A stretch of 64,000 bases of DNA from Chromobacterium haemolyticum DSM 19808 (GCF_000711885.1 NZ_JONK01000017.1:50748-114747), one strand, 5' to 3'. Numbered from the stretch's first letter, positions 19,482 to 28,833 are shown. Notes: a model not told the origin generated them from the letters alone. Numbers and translations are program-made.

Positions 19482-22400
19482 TCAAGATTGAGACTGGTGG
19501 GTAAGCGCCGTCGGGTCGGCATCGGGGGCGGCGGCCGGAGGCGGCTGGTCCTGGTTGTAAATCGCGTACCATCCCAGACCGGTGGGCGTCTCCGCACCGG
19601 GGTTGCCGAAAAGAAAGAACGAGGTGGCCCCGTTGGGCGGAATGCGCAGCAAACCGAGGAACTTGAGCGCGATCTCGTTGAGCAGCAACAAATAGCCTTT
19701 CTGCTCGGCGTTGTACAACAGACGGATCGCGCCGATGGACAGCTTGATCACGGTTTGCAGGCTGAACAGTTCGCCGCCGGGCCCCGCGCCCGGCAAGGCC
19801 ATCCCGACATGAGCCTGATAGCCGGAGCCGTCGTCCGCCGCGCCGCTGTCGTCGGCCCAGGCCAGCAACAAGGTGGTGTTGAGATTGACCTTGGACGCCA
19901 GCGCGCCCAAGGTGCCCAGGTTGACGCGCAGCGACAGGCCGTGCCAGGCGCGGTCGGCCACGCCTTGCAGGCCATAGCTGGTCGCCACCGCCAAAAACCC
20001 CTTGGCCGCCGGCGTGCTGTTTGCGGCGCCGGACAAGAGGCCATTTAATTCCAGTTGGAAATCGCGATACAGACCCTGCGCTCGCGAGCGGCTAGCCGCC
20101 GGATTGAAGGACAGCTCGTTTTCCAGCATGGAGATCACGGTGGGCCCGCTGTCCGGACCGCTCAGCGGGAAGGCGATGCGCAGGCCCAGGCCGCTGAAAC
20201 GCAAGCCTTGGCCGGCCACGGGCTCATCACCGTCGGCGCCGAAGGAAAACAGATCGAAAGGCGGCAGTTCCCCCGCCTCGTCCTTGAGCACGGCGAACTG
20301 CATGAAACCGGACATGTCCAGCCAGGACACCGCGCTGCCGCCCGCACCGTCATCACGCGTGGACAAGGCCGCCGTGGCGATCTCCACGCTGGTGAGCACA
20401 TTGTTGCGCAGCTTGAACAAGGCCGGCTGGGCGGAAGACAAGGAGTACACCGGCGCGCCGCCGTTGGTCTGGAAACCGCCTTGCAGCAACACGGCGTTGT
20501 AGATATTGGCCTGCCCCTGATCCTCGACCATGCTATCCACCCGGCTGCCGAACAATTGATTCAGCACCACCTGGGCCACGCTTTCAAAACGCTGCACCGC
20601 GGTGTTCTGGAACAAGGCCTTCAAGGTCAGCAGGCGGAATTCATAGGTGGCGTCGGCGTCCTGCGGCGGAATCGCATGCGCCTGCGGCTCGTCTTCGTAG
20701 TCCGGATCCAGGTAGTAGATCAACCCGAACAAGGAGCTGGAGTCGCTCTGGGTCACGGTCTTGCCGTCGATCTGGCTCAGTTCGACGCCGATATGATGTG
20801 CGGCGAAGGCCTCCGGCTGAGTCACCCCCGCCAACAAACCCAGCAACTCCGCCGGCACTTTCTCGATATCCACCCGCAGCAGCAAAACGCCCTGCCAGTT
20901 AGGATCCCGGATGATGCGGCAGAAGTTCTGGAAATAGGGATTGTCCTGCTGCTTCAGCGCGCTGGCGAAGTATGCGCTCAGCCAATCGGCCAGCGGGGTC
21001 AACTGCGACGCGTCCGGCAGTCCATCCGGCCCCAGCGGCGCGGCGAACAGATTCTTCTGCGTCCATTGCGTCGGCCGGGTCACCAATTCAAGCAGGCTGC
21101 CGGGCACGCCCTTGACCACCATTACATTGCGATAGTCGCCGTAGCGGTTGCCCTTGCCCACCGCCGCCTTGAAGCGCCAGCGATCGATCTCCAACTGGTT
21201 GTAGAAGCGGGACGGGCTGGCCGGCGGATCCTCAGGCATCACGCCGCTGGCCTCAACCCCCAACTGGAGGGGATTGGCCACCGGCAGAAACAGGTTGTCG
21301 GTCTGGAACGCCGCCTGCAAGGCGCTGGACGGCGCGGTAAAGCCCAGCTGCCATTGCGGCTGCCCGCCCGCCATGATCTGCGCCAGCAGCAGACGGCTCC
21401 AGCCCCGCTCCGCGACGCGGGCGATGAAGCCTGCCGGCGTGGCCGCGTTGTAGCCGGCGACGTTGCGCGCCAAGTCCAGGCCCAGGCTGGCGCGCGCCGA
21501 GCGCGACGCCTGAGCGGAGGCGGCGTTGATGCGATTGCGCCGAGTGGGGCTGACGATCTGGCTCTCCAGCAACTCCATCTGGCCTGCCTGCAAATCTTGG
21601 TCCCCGGCGCCGGAGCGAAACGCCGCGAACGGCAACAGGGGGAAGCTCAGTTCGCCGCTGTTGGGCAAGGCCAAGCCGGGGTCTTTGGGTTCCAGCAGAT
21701 CGCCGCCGTCCGCTTTGGCGGCGTCCGGCAGGCCAAACAGATCGGCGCCCTTGGGCGCGGCCGCGTAGTGAGCGCTGGCGCCTTCGCCCTTGGCCGTCAC
21801 CGTGCACCAAGAGGTGCGGAAGTCCCGATTCAGCAACAAGGCCAGCGGGTCCAAGGGCGGCCCCACCGGCGAGCTGGGCTCCAGGGGAAAAACCGGCGCA
21901 TAGGCCGGCTGCCCGCCGCTGGCGCGCAAGTACGCAGCGCCGCTGACGAAGCCGATGTTTTCCGAACCGGACAAACCGGCCAGCAATTGCTGCGGCTGAC
22001 CGTCCTCCGCTCCCACCACCCGTAGTTCGAAGTCCCCTACCGGCGCAAAGCTGTAACCCAGATACAGCGGCGTCCTGCCGGAGCCGGGATTGACCACCAG
22101 GCCCGCTGGCCGTCCAGCCGCCGCGTCCAGCACCGGCCGCAGAGTCACTGTCATGCCGTAGACGGTGCGGTAGTAAGACACCAGATCCTGGCTGGCGCCG
22201 GCGGCAAACCAAAACACGGTGGGCGTCGCCGGCAAGATATTGTTGGGATTGACAGGGTTGAACTCGGCGGTGAAAGCGAACAGGTCGGTGGGGTTAGGCT
22301 CGCCGCCGTTCACCAGCGGCAGATAAGCGCTCAAGTTCTTCACCGGCTGGTCCGAGCCGGCGCTGTCCGCCACCGTATTGGGCACCAGCAATTGGAAGCC

Positions 22401-23024
22401 GCAGGCGAAGTTGCGCGCCAAGGCCTGGCGCGCGGTCTTGAAGCCAAAGCGCCAGCTGCCCAGCGCCGTGCCGTCAAACGCCAAGCTGGCGCTGTAATCA
22501 TCCTGATACAAAATGGGCGCCATGCCGCCGCTCAAGGTGGCCGCCGGCGCATTGCGACCGGTCAGCGTCAGCGCGTCGCCGGATTCCGCGACGCTCAGTA
22601 CCGCGCCGGAGGCGATGGCGACGCCGATGCTGCCGTCGCCGGTCAGGCTCAGATCCAGCCCATTGCTGGTGCGCAAAACGCCGGCAACAGAGGCGAAGGA
22701 CAAGACCCAGCCCTGTTCCAGCGCTTGCTGCGGCCGCTCCGCCTGCCGCAGCCACAGCAGCGCGCGCCCGCCGATGACCGTGGCCAGAATCGCATCCAGC
22801 GCCGCGATGAAGACGGCGGCCTTGTCGCCGCTCAGATCCGGCGCGACGGCGCAGTAGACAAAGCTGCCGGCCCAATCCGCATTCTCCAGCGCTTCCGTCA
22901 AGGGCACCGGGCCGGCCGGCGCTTGAGCGCCGGCGGCCAGCAGCCAGCCCCACCAGCCGGCACCCTCCTGGTTTGCCTGATCGATATACAGCCGGCTACC
23001 CGCCAGGCGCTCGAATGCGATCAT
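19482..23024 (-). CDS. Large uncharacterised protein (1180 aa), partner of the giant protein
   Basis: I recognise no family. The protein is predicted soluble, with no signal peptide and no clear transmembrane helix. The first 400 residues are rich in short beta strands, and Ala, Gly, Pro and Leu are abundant throughout. Residues about 950-1150 again show alternating hydrophobic strands (SLRVNLGTLGAL, VIKLSIGAIRLLYN) like the middle of the giant protein next door, suggesting a related fold. The C-terminal 25 residues are Pro/Ala/Asp-rich. The ATG at 23024 follows AAGGAG by seven bases and overlaps the preceding stop as ATGA; the next gene starts 14 bases after the TGA. The coupling argues that all members are made together and may form one complex. 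Confidence 0.8.
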   Translation of the reverse strand: MIAFERLAGSRLYIDQANQEGAGWWGWLLAAGAQAPAGPVPLTEALENADWAGSFVYCAVAPDLSGDKAAVFIAALDAILATVIGGRALLWLRQAERPQQALEQGWVLSFASVAGVLRTSNGLDLSLTGDGSIGVAIASGAVLSVAESGDALTLTGRNAPAATLSGGMAPILYQDDYSASLAFDGTALGSWRFGFKTARQALARNFACGFQLLVPNTVADSAGSDQPVKNLSAYLPLVNGGEPNPTDLFAFTAEFNPVNPNNILPATPTVFWFAAGASQDLVSYYRTVYGMTVTLRPVLDAAAGRPAGLVVNPGSGRTPLYLGYSFAPVGDFELRVVGAEDGQPQQLLAGLSGSENIGFVSGAAYLRASGGQPAYAPVFPLEPSSPVGPPLDPLALLLNRDFRTSWCTVTAKGEGASAHYAAAPKGADLFGLPDAAKADGGDLLEPKDPGLALPNSGELSFPLLPFAAFRSGAGDQDLQAGQMELLESQIVSPTRRNRINAASAQASRSARASLGLDLARNVAGYNAATPAGFIARVAERGWSRLLLAQIMAGGQPQWQLGFTAPSSALQAAFQTDNLFLPVANPLQLGVEASGVMPEDPPASPSRFYNQLEIDRWRFKAAVGKGNRYGDYRNVMVVKGVPGSLLELVTRPTQWTQKNLFAAPLGPDGLPDASQLTPLADWLSAYFASALKQQDNPYFQNFCRIIRDPNWQGVLLLRVDIEKVPAELLGLLAGVTQPEAFAAHHIGVELSQIDGKTVTQSDSSSLFGLIYYLDPDYEDEPQAHAIPPQDADATYEFRLLTLKALFQNTAVQRFESVAQVVLNQLFGSRVDSMVEDQGQANIYNAVLLQGGFQTNGGAPVYSLSSAQPALFKLRNNVLTSVEIATAALSTRDDGAGGSAVSWLDMSGFMQFAVLKDEAGELPPFDLFSFGADGDEPVAGQGLRFSGLGLRIAFPLSGPDSGPTVISMLENELSFNPAASRSRAQGLYRDFQLELNGLLSGAANSTPAAKGFLAVATSYGLQGVADRAWHGLSLRVNLGTLGALASKVNLNTTLLLAWADDSGAADDGSGYQAHVGMALPGAGPGGELFSLQTVIKLSIGAIRLLYNAEQKGYLLLLNEIALKFLGLLRIPPNGATSFFLFGNPGAETPTGLGWYAIYNQDQPPPAAAPDADPTALTHQSQS

Positions 23025-23710
23025 GTTTTTTCTCCTTGATAAGCGCCTATCGTGAACGTCGTCGTCGCGGCCAGCGAGGTACGCCCCTGCGGCAGCGCCT
23101 GCATGAAATAGCCGACCGCGTAGCTGGTGTTGATGGTCAGTTTCAGACCGTCGATAGCCAGGTAGCCTGAGTCGTCGTCGCGCGGCACGGGCAGGCTGCG
23201 GATAGGATCGCCGCTGTAAGGCACGGTGGAGCCCTGCCAGATGCCCACCCAGTTGCCGGCGGCTTTCGGCTGATACGCCGTCAGCACCTTGTACTTGAGC
23301 TGCAATACATTGCTGTCCACGTAGACCGTCTGCAGCGACACGCTGTCATAGGCCCAGGCTTGCGGATTGTCCTGCTCGCCGGCGGGCAGGTAGACGCTGG
23401 AACACACCGCCTGCGCCGCGCCCGCCACCGCGTAGGCGATGACATAGCCCTTGGGCTCGTAATCGAAATTCAGCACCCGAGTGGACGTGGAACTATCGCT
23501 CAGCAAAGCGGCCTGCCCGACCGGCGCCTTGTCCCATGGCACCTGATTGGCGCTGCTCTCCCAGGCGTACAAGCGGTTGTCGAATGTTTGCGGCTGATTG
23601 GCGGTATTGGTGATGTAGTTGGCCAGCACGCCATCCGGCATCGGCACGCCCACCACAGTGATGAAGACCTGGCGACCGGCATCGTTGCTCAGCAGCAGCA
23701 AATTCGACAT
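23021..23710 (-). CDS. Small uncharacterised protein (229 aa), paralogue of the next upstream gene
   Basis: It is homologous along its length to the 233-residue product upstream. Shared landmarks are NYITNTANQPQ, the VPWDK region, DSSTSTRVLNF, GYVIAYAV, AVCSSVYLPAG, DNPQAW and GSTVPYSGDP. The Trp-Val-Gly-Ile-Trp stretch before GSTVPYSGDP recalls the WVGLY-type strand of small Ig-like or SKICH-like beta domains; this is a loose resemblance. No signal peptide is seen. A closing beta strand (TTFTIGAY) ends the protein. Its stop overlaps the start of the 1180-residue gene, so it is translationally coupled to it. Function unknown; a small structural or binding subunit is an inference. Confidence 0.82.
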   Translation of the reverse strand: MSNLLLLSNDAGRQVFITVVGVPMPDGVLANYITNTANQPQTFDNRLYAWESSANQVPWDKAPVGQAALLSDSSTSTRVLNFDYEPKGYVIAYAVAGAAQAVCSSVYLPAGEQDNPQAWAYDSVSLQTVYVDSNVLQLKYKVLTAYQPKAAGNWVGIWQGSTVPYSGDPIRSLPVPRDDDSGYLAIDGLKLTINTSYAVGYFMQALPQGRTSLAATTTFTIGAYQGEKT

Positions 23711-23802
23711 GAGGCCCTGGATGGTGGTTGACCGGAAAAGCCTTCATCGGCCGGCGCGCCCTCTACTCGACAGGCGCGACGGCCGCTTCAAGCGCGGGCG
23801 GA

Positions 23803-24504
23803 TCAGGCCTTGCCGACGGTGAAAGTGGAGGTGGCGGCCAACGAGGTGCGGCCGGATATCTGGTCCACCATGAAGTAGCCGATCGAATAGGTGGTGTTGA
23901 TGGTCAGCTTGACGCCGGTGAAGTTCACTGTGCCGCTGTCACCGCCCTGGGTGACGCTGACTTTTTTCAGCGGATCGCCGCTATAAGGCACGGTGGAGCC
24001 CTGCCACAAGCCCAGCCAGTTTTTATTCGCCACCGCGTCATAGGACTGCAGCACCTGGTAGCGCGCCTGCACCAGGTTGGTGCCGACATACAGCGTTTTC
24101 ACCGAGTTGTTGGCGTACTGCCAGGCCTGCGGGTTATCTAGCGAACCTTGCGGCACATAGATGGTGGAGCACACCGCATTGGGCGTGGCGGCCACGGCAT
24201 ATCCCAGGATGTAGCCTTTGTCCTCGAAGGGAAAATCGACGGGTTGGGTGCTGGTGGAGCTGTCGGTGTCAATGGCGGTGTAGCCGTCCGGAGACTTGGC
24301 CCAAGGCACGATATTGCTGGTGGTCTGCCAAACATAGATGTGGTTGCCATATTTCTTCGGCTGATTGGCGGTATTGGTCACGTAATTGACAATCGCACCG
24401 ATGGCCGACGGCTCGCCTACGAAATGGATGGTCACGGTGGAGCCATCGTTTGCGGTCAGCAGCAGTTTGGTTTCAGCGTCCTTGAGATCCTTGAGATCGC
24501 CCAT
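23803..24504 (-). CDS. Small uncharacterised protein (233 aa), first gene of the giant-protein unit
   Basis: The first gene after the promoter candidate. The protein begins MGDLKDLKDAETKLLLTAND and then follows the same plan as its downstream paralogue: NYVTNTANQPKK, VPWAKSP, DSSTSTQPVDF, GYILGYAV, AVCSTIYVPQG, DNPQAW and GSTVPYSGDP, ending in STFTVGKA. The two look roughly half identical, so one arose by tandem duplication. The ATG at 24504 is preferred because similarity to the paralogue starts just after it and an AGAGAG site lies upstream; the frame runs 45 codons further back without support. 92 bases separate it from the next gene. Function unknown. Confidence 0.8.
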   Translation of the reverse strand: MGDLKDLKDAETKLLLTANDGSTVTIHFVGEPSAIGAIVNYVTNTANQPKKYGNHIYVWQTTSNIVPWAKSPDGYTAIDTDSSTSTQPVDFPFEDKGYILGYAVAATPNAVCSTIYVPQGSLDNPQAWQYANNSVKTLYVGTNLVQARYQVLQSYDAVANKNWLGLWQGSTVPYSGDPLKKVSVTQGGDSGTVNFTGVKLTINTTYSIGYFMVDQISGRTSLAATSTFTVGKA

Positions 24505-24573
24505 GTTTTTCAACTCTCTATGGTGCAAGGCAGCCAATGCGGCGCTTGCGATTGATCGGAACCTTAGCTCGCG

Positions 24574-24611
24574 ACCGGACCGCCGTGCGATTGGATCGCG
24601 GGCGGTCCGGT
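24574..24611 (-). promoter_or_regulatory. Strong 5' leader hairpin of the giant-protein unit
   Basis: ACCGGACCGCC (24574-24584) pairs perfectly with GGCGGTCCGGT (24601-24611). Inside it, GCGAT (24587-24591) pairs with ATCGC (24595-24599). The result is a long hairpin with one small internal bulge. On the minus strand no T-run follows, so it is not an intrinsic terminator. It falls at the extreme 5' end of the predicted transcript. Confidence 0.65.
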
Positions 24612-24620
24612 CTGCTTCTT

Positions 24621-24649
24621 TTGATAGCATCCGACTCAATCCGACTCAA
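24621..24649 (-). promoter_or_regulatory. Promoter candidate for the giant-protein unit, with 10-bp tandem repeat
   Basis: On the minus strand TTGAGT (24649-24644) and TATCAA (24626-24621) are separated by exactly 17 bases. The spacer and -35 overlap a perfect 10-bp direct repeat, ATCCGACTCA twice on the plus strand (24629-24648), one helical turn apart, as expected for a regulator site. Upstream, 24650-24770 is strikingly AT-rich for this genome. Start would be near 24614. Confidence 0.45.
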
Positions 24650-24801
24650 AAAATAAATTATTTGTCATTCTTGATGTTTTTGATCTAGAACTAAGCTGTT
24701 CTTGCCTTATCCACTGATGACATTAAATCTAAAAACGCATAAAAATCATTGCCTTAAAAAACAATAAGCAGGCACCTTCGCAACATCGGCCGCCCAAAAC
24801 A

Positions 24802-24837
24802 AAACAGCCTCCCGTCAAAAATGACAGGAGGCTGTTT
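24802..24837. terminator. Intrinsic terminator after hldD
   Basis: AAACAGCCTCC and GTCA pair with TGAC and GGAGGCTGTTT around a four-base A loop, with one unpaired position in each arm. On the minus strand the stem ends in a T-rich tract (TGTTTTGTTTTG), ending the heptose/pyrF operon; it also insulates the giant-protein promoter. Confidence 0.85.
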
Positions 24838-24889
24838 AAGTATCAAATTACATCAAGAAGTCCGGCCGCTCCACGGCGGACCCGCAGCG

Positions 24890-25885
24890 TCATTGCTGGA
24901 TCAGCCAATCCACGTAACGGTCCACGCCCTGCTCAACGCTAAACAGTTCGGCGTCGTAGCCGGCGCTGCGCAGCTTGGCGATATCGGCCTGGGTGAAGCT
25001 CTGGTACTTGCCCTTGAGCGCGTCCGGGAAGTCCACGTATTCGACGATGCCCTGAGCCACCATCTCGTCCAGGCTCAGCCCCGGCTGGCCCTCATGGCGG
25101 CGGCAGGCGTTGACGGTGGCCACGGCCACGTCGTTGAACGGCTGCGAGCGGCCGGAGCCCAGGTTGAAGATGCCGCTCTTTTCCGGGTGATCCAGGAAAT
25201 AAAGATTGATCTTGGCCACATCCTCCACCGACACGAAATCGCGGCTTTGCATGCCGTTGCCCCAACCGTCCCAGCCGCCGAACAGCTTGACCTTGCCATG
25301 CTCGCGGTACTGATTGAAATGGTGGAAGGCCACAGAGGCCATGCGGCCCTTGTGTTGTTCGCGCGGGCCGTAGACGTTGAAATAACGGAAACCCACCGCC
25401 TGCGCGCTCAGTCCTTCCTTCATACGTTGGCGCAGCACTTGGTCGAACAGGAATTTGGAGTAGCCGTAGACATTGAGCGGGCCTTCGTACTGGCGCTCTT
25501 CCTTGAACACGGTGCCCTTGCCGTAGGTGGCCGCGCTGGAGGCGTAGAGGAACTGGATTTCCTCGTGCTGACAGTAGTCGAACAGGGCCAGCGTGTACTG
25601 ATAGTTGTTGTCCATCATGTACTTGCCGTCGTGATTCATGGTGTCGGAACACGCGCCCTGGTGCAGGATGGCGGACAGTTCGCCTTCGAACTCGCCCTCC
25701 AGCAACAGGGCCAGGAAGTCGTGCTTGTCCATGTAATGGGCGATTTCGCAATCCACCAGATTGCGGAATTTGTCGCCGCTGGACAGATTATCCACGGCGA
25801 TGATGTCGGTGACGCCGCGCTCGTTCAGCGCTTTGACCAGGTTGGAACCGATAAAACCGGCTGCGCCGGTAACGACGATAGTCAT
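24890..25885 (-). CDS. hldD: ADP-L-glycero-D-manno-heptose 6-epimerase
   Basis: This 331-residue SDR-type epimerase makes ADP-L-glycero-beta-D-manno-heptose, the precursor of the LPS inner core. The NADP-binding motif [10 protein letters not shown] is at the N-terminus and the catalytic YxxxK is in [10 protein letters not shown]. HldD-typical segments include [25 protein letters not shown] and RDFVSVEDV. The ATG at 25885 starts at the conserved [11 protein letters not shown] and follows an AAGGAAAA site; eight extra codons in frame upstream are not needed. It ends the minus-strand operon that also carries the heptose-7-phosphate kinase and ugd. Confidence 0.95.
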   Translation of the reverse strand: MTIVVTGAAGFIGSNLVKALNERGVTDIIAVDNLSSGDKFRNLVDCEIAHYMDKHDFLALLLEGEFEGELSAILHQGACSDTMNHDGKYMMDNNYQYTLALFDYCQHEEIQFLYASSAATYGKGTVFKEERQYEGPLNVYGYSKFLFDQVLRQRMKEGLSAQAVGFRYFNVYGPREQHKGRMASVAFHHFNQYREHGKVKLFGGWDGWGNGMQSRDFVSVEDVAKINLYFLDHPEKSGIFNLGSGRSQPFNDVAVATVNACRRHEGQPGLSLDEMVAQGIVEYVDFPDALKGKYQSFTQADIAKLRSAGYDAELFSVEQGVDRYVDWLIQQ

Positions 25886-25939
25886 GTTTTCCTTTCCGCC
25901 GCCGGCCATCGCCCACGGCGCGAGAATAGGGGTGCGCGT

Positions 25940-26518
25940 TTAAAAACCGGCGCCGGGCTCTGCCAGATAGGTCCGCTCGTCCGGCGTATCCACCCGACCC
26001 AGCGCGGCGTTGCGATGCGGGAAGCGCCCGAAGCGGACGATCACGTCCCGGTGACGATGCGCGTAATCAATGAAACGGGCCATGGCGGCATCCTCCGCCA
26101 TGGTTTCAAACAAACGCACGGCTTCGTCCTGATCCGCCAGCGACTCGCTGTGCTCAAACGGCAGATAAACAAAGGTGCGGGCGATATGGGGCAGTTGCCG
26201 GTCCAGGCCCAGCTCCACCATGCGGCGGGCCCAAGCCAGCGCCAAGCCATCGGTGGCGAAGGCCTCGGCGGAGCCGCGGAACAGGTTGCGCGGGAATTGA
26301 TCGGTCAGAATCAGCCAGGCCAGGCCGCGCCGGGCGTCATCGGCGTCCGGCGGCAGTTCGCCTGCGCGCGCCTGCCGCCATGTCTCCAGAAAGCGTTCAC
26401 GGATGACGCCGTCGAACACGTCGTCCTTCTTGAACCAGGCGCTGCGCGGCACCGACAGGAAGCTGTCGTCGGCGCCGCCGAACCAAAACTCCAGAATCGC
26501 GTCGGTGTAATGCTGCAT
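25940..26518 (-). CDS. DUF924 family protein
   Basis: This 192-residue protein carries the DUF924 domain throughout: ILEFWFGG at the start, WFKKDD, LAWLILTDQFPRNLFRGSAEAFATD, FVYLPFEHSES and the C-terminal RFGRFPHRN. The family is all-helical (TPR-like) with no established enzymatic role. It is embedded between the heptose kinase (21 bases upstream) and hldD (54 bases downstream) on the same strand, so it is co-transcribed with envelope genes, but nothing in the sequence ties it to LPS assembly. Confidence 0.9.
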   Translation of the reverse strand: MQHYTDAILEFWFGGADDSFLSVPRSAWFKKDDVFDGVIRERFLETWRQARAGELPPDADDARRGLAWLILTDQFPRNLFRGSAEAFATDGLALAWARRMVELGLDRQLPHIARTFVYLPFEHSESLADQDEAVRLFETMAEDAAMARFIDYAHRHRDVIVRFGRFPHRNAALGRVDTPDERTYLAEPGAGF

Positions 26519-26539
26519 GCGGTCTCCTCAGGATTCAGT

Positions 26540-27502
26540 TCACACGGCGAAAAGTTCGCGCTGGCTGCACACCGCGGTGCCCAGCTTGCCCACCACCACG
26601 CCGGCGGCGGCGTTGGCCAGGCTCATCGCCACCGGCAGCGGCTGGCCGGCGGCCAACCCCAGCCCCAGCGTGCCGATCACGGTGTCGCCTGCGCCGGACA
26701 CATCGTACACCTCGCGCGCGAAGGTGGGCTGATGCACCACGCCCTCGTCGCGGAACAAGGTCATGCCCTCCTCGCTGCGCGTCACCAGCAAGGCGTCCAG
26801 CGACAAAGTCGCGCGCAAGGCCTGCGCCTTGGCGGTCAACTCGCTCTCGGAAGCCCAGCGGCCGGCCACTTGGCGGAATTCGCTGCGGTTCGGCGTCAGC
26901 AGCGTGGCGCCGGCGTATTTGCTGTAGTCGTCGCCCTTGGGGTCGATCAACACCGGCTTGCCGGCCTGACGCGCCAGCTCGATCATCTTGCTGACGTGAG
27001 TCAGGCCGCCCTTGCCGTAGTCGGACAGAATCACCACATCATGACTGGCCAGGATCTGCTGATACTCTTCCAGCTTGCCCGCCAGAATCTCATGGCTGGG
27101 CGAGTCCTCGAAATCAAGGCGGATCAGCTGCTGCTGCCTTGCCACCACGCGCAACTTGATGGTGGTGGCGATGCCGGGATCGCGTTTCAGCGAGGTGGCG
27201 ATGCCGTCCGCCGCCAGCAGGCGTTCCAGCGCCGAGGCGGCTTCATCGTCGCCCACCACCGACAACAGGGTGGCCTGGCCGCCCAAGCCGGCGATGTTGC
27301 GCGCCACGTTGGCGGCGCCGCCGGCGCGTTCTTCAATGCGCTCGATCTTAGCCACCGGCACCGGCGCTTCCGGCGAAATACGGGTGGCGTCGCCAAACCA
27401 GTAACGGTCCAGCATCACATCGCCCACCACCAGAACTTTCGCTTTCGCCAGTTCGGCGGCCAGTTTGGAGCTATCCAGCCCCAGGTCTTGCATCAGGCCC
27501 AT
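26540..27502 (-). CDS. rfaE1: D-glycero-beta-D-manno-heptose-7-phosphate kinase (HldE N-terminal domain type)
   Basis: This 320-residue PfkB-family kinase phosphorylates heptose 7-phosphate at C1 for LPS core synthesis. The N-terminal VVGDVMLDRYWFG, RISPEAPVPV and GGAANVARN are signatures of the HldE kinase domain; the C-terminal SGAGDTVIGTLG supplies the catalytic Asp. The protein stops after this domain, so the nucleotidyltransferase (hldC) must be encoded elsewhere, as is common in betaproteobacteria. It starts 8 bases after the ugd stop, indicating one transcript. A second in-frame ATG three codons in (27493) is possible. Confidence 0.93.
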   Translation of the reverse strand: MGLMQDLGLDSSKLAAELAKAKVLVVGDVMLDRYWFGDATRISPEAPVPVAKIERIEERAGGAANVARNIAGLGGQATLLSVVGDDEAASALERLLAADGIATSLKRDPGIATTIKLRVVARQQQLIRLDFEDSPSHEILAGKLEEYQQILASHDVVILSDYGKGGLTHVSKMIELARQAGKPVLIDPKGDDYSKYAGATLLTPNRSEFRQVAGRWASESELTAKAQALRATLSLDALLVTRSEEGMTLFRDEGVVHQPTFAREVYDVSGAGDTVIGTLGLGLAAGQPLPVAMSLANAAAGVVVGKLGTAVCSQRELFAV

Positions 27503-27510
27503 GGCAATCC

Positions 27511-28830
27511 TCAGCGGCCGATCGCGAAGTAGTCGAAACCCTGCTCGCGCATCCAGGCCGGGTCGTACATATTGCGGCCGTCAAACACCAGCGGCAGCTT
27601 CAGCGCCCGCTTGACCGCGCCCAGGTCCGGCGCGCGGAACATTTTCCATTCGGTGACAATCAACAAGGCGTCCGCCTGCTGCAGCGCCGCCATCATGTCG
27701 TCGGCGAAACTCAGGCCGGCGATGTCGCCCATCACCCGCTGCGCTTCATGGGTCGCCACCGGATCGAAAGCCACCACTTCCGCGCCGCGGCGGCTCAGTT
27801 CCGCCGCGATCACGCGGCTGGGCGCTTCGCGCATATCGTCGGTATTGGGCTTGAAGGCCAGGCCCCACATCGCGAAACGGCGGCCGCTCAGATCCTGGCC
27901 GAAACGCGCCAGCACCTTGTCCACCAAACGCAGCTTCTGCAGATCGTTGGCCTCCTCCACCGCCGTCAGCACCCGCAGTTCATGGCCGTTTTCCTTGGCG
28001 GTCTGCACCAGAGCCTTGACGTCCTTGGGGAAGCAGGAGCCGCCGTAGCCCACGCCCGGATACAGGAAGTGGTAGCCGATGCGCGGATCGGAGCCCATGC
28101 CCAGGCGCACCTGCTCGATGTCCGCGCCCAGGCTCTCGGCCAGATTGGCCAGCTCGTTCATAAAGGAGATGCGCGTCGCCAGCATGGCGTTGGCCGCGTA
28201 CTTGGTCAGCTCCGCGGAGCGCACGTCCATCAGCAACACGCGTTCGTGATTGCGCTGAAACGGCGCGTATAGCCGGCGCATCATCGCAGCCGCGCGCTCG
28301 TCGTCCACGCCGATCACCACGCGGTCCGGACGCATGAAGTCGTCTATGGCCGCGCCTTCCTTCAGGAACTCCGGGTTGGACACCACGCTGAATTCCAGGG
28401 CTTCGCCGCGCTCGGCCAGGGTGTCCGCCACCGCGGCCTTGACCAGGTCCGCGGTGCCCACCGGCACGGTGGACTTGTCGACAATGACTTTGTAGTCCGT
28501 CATGTGACGGCCGATATTGCGAGCGGCGGCCAGCACGTATTGCAGATCAGCCGAGCCGTCCTCGTCCGGCGGGGTGCCGACGGCGATGAACTGCACGTCG
28601 CCAAAGGCCACAGACTCGGCGATGTCGGTGGTGAAACTGAGCCGGCCGGCGGCCACATTGCGCCGCACCATGTCCTCAAGGCCGGGCTCGAAAATCGGAA
28701 TGCCGCCCTGCTTCAGGATGGCGATCTTATTGGGATCCACATCCAGGCAGCACACGTGATAGCCGGTTTCCGCCAGACAAGTGCCGGTCACCAAACCGAC
28801 ATACCCCGTACCGATAACTGTGATTTTCAT
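27511..28830 (-). CDS. ugd: UDP-glucose 6-dehydrogenase
   Basis: This 439-residue enzyme oxidises UDP-glucose to UDP-glucuronate for LPS or capsule sugars. The NAD-binding motif [10 protein letters not shown] is at the extreme N-terminus, followed by [20 protein letters not shown] and STVPVGT. The catalytic Cys is in [10 protein letters not shown], about residue 262, and the C-terminal domain carries [16 protein letters not shown]. The start codon is the ATG at 28830. Only three bases separate it from the pyrF stop, and the heptose kinase begins 8 bases downstream. Confidence 0.95.
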   Translation of the reverse strand: MKITVIGTGYVGLVTGTCLAETGYHVCCLDVDPNKIAILKQGGIPIFEPGLEDMVRRNVAAGRLSFTTDIAESVAFGDVQFIAVGTPPDEDGSADLQYVLAAARNIGRHMTDYKVIVDKSTVPVGTADLVKAAVADTLAERGEALEFSVVSNPEFLKEGAAIDDFMRPDRVVIGVDDERAAAMMRRLYAPFQRNHERVLLMDVRSAELTKYAANAMLATRISFMNELANLAESLGADIEQVRLGMGSDPRIGYHFLYPGVGYGGSCFPKDVKALVQTAKENGHELRVLTAVEEANDLQKLRLVDKVLARFGQDLSGRRFAMWGLAFKPNTDDMREAPSRVIAAELSRRGAEVVAFDPVATHEAQRVMGDIAGLSFADDMMAALQQADALLIVTEWKMFRAPDLGAVKRALKLPLVFDGRNMYDPAWMREQGFDYFAIGR

Positions 28831-28833
28831 ATT

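Noticed and set aside
19468..19572. 35-codon N-terminal extension of the giant protein
   Set aside because: It overlaps the end of the 1180-aa gene, has Arg/Pro-rich non-protein-like sequence, and an ATG with a good ribosome-binding site lies downstream at 19467.
7774..24504. Contractile injection system, T6SS or Tc toxin
   Set aside because: LysM-like segments and huge size suggested it, but no sheath, tube, baseplate, AAA ATPase, TcB/TcC Rhs or VgrG-like gene is present in the window.
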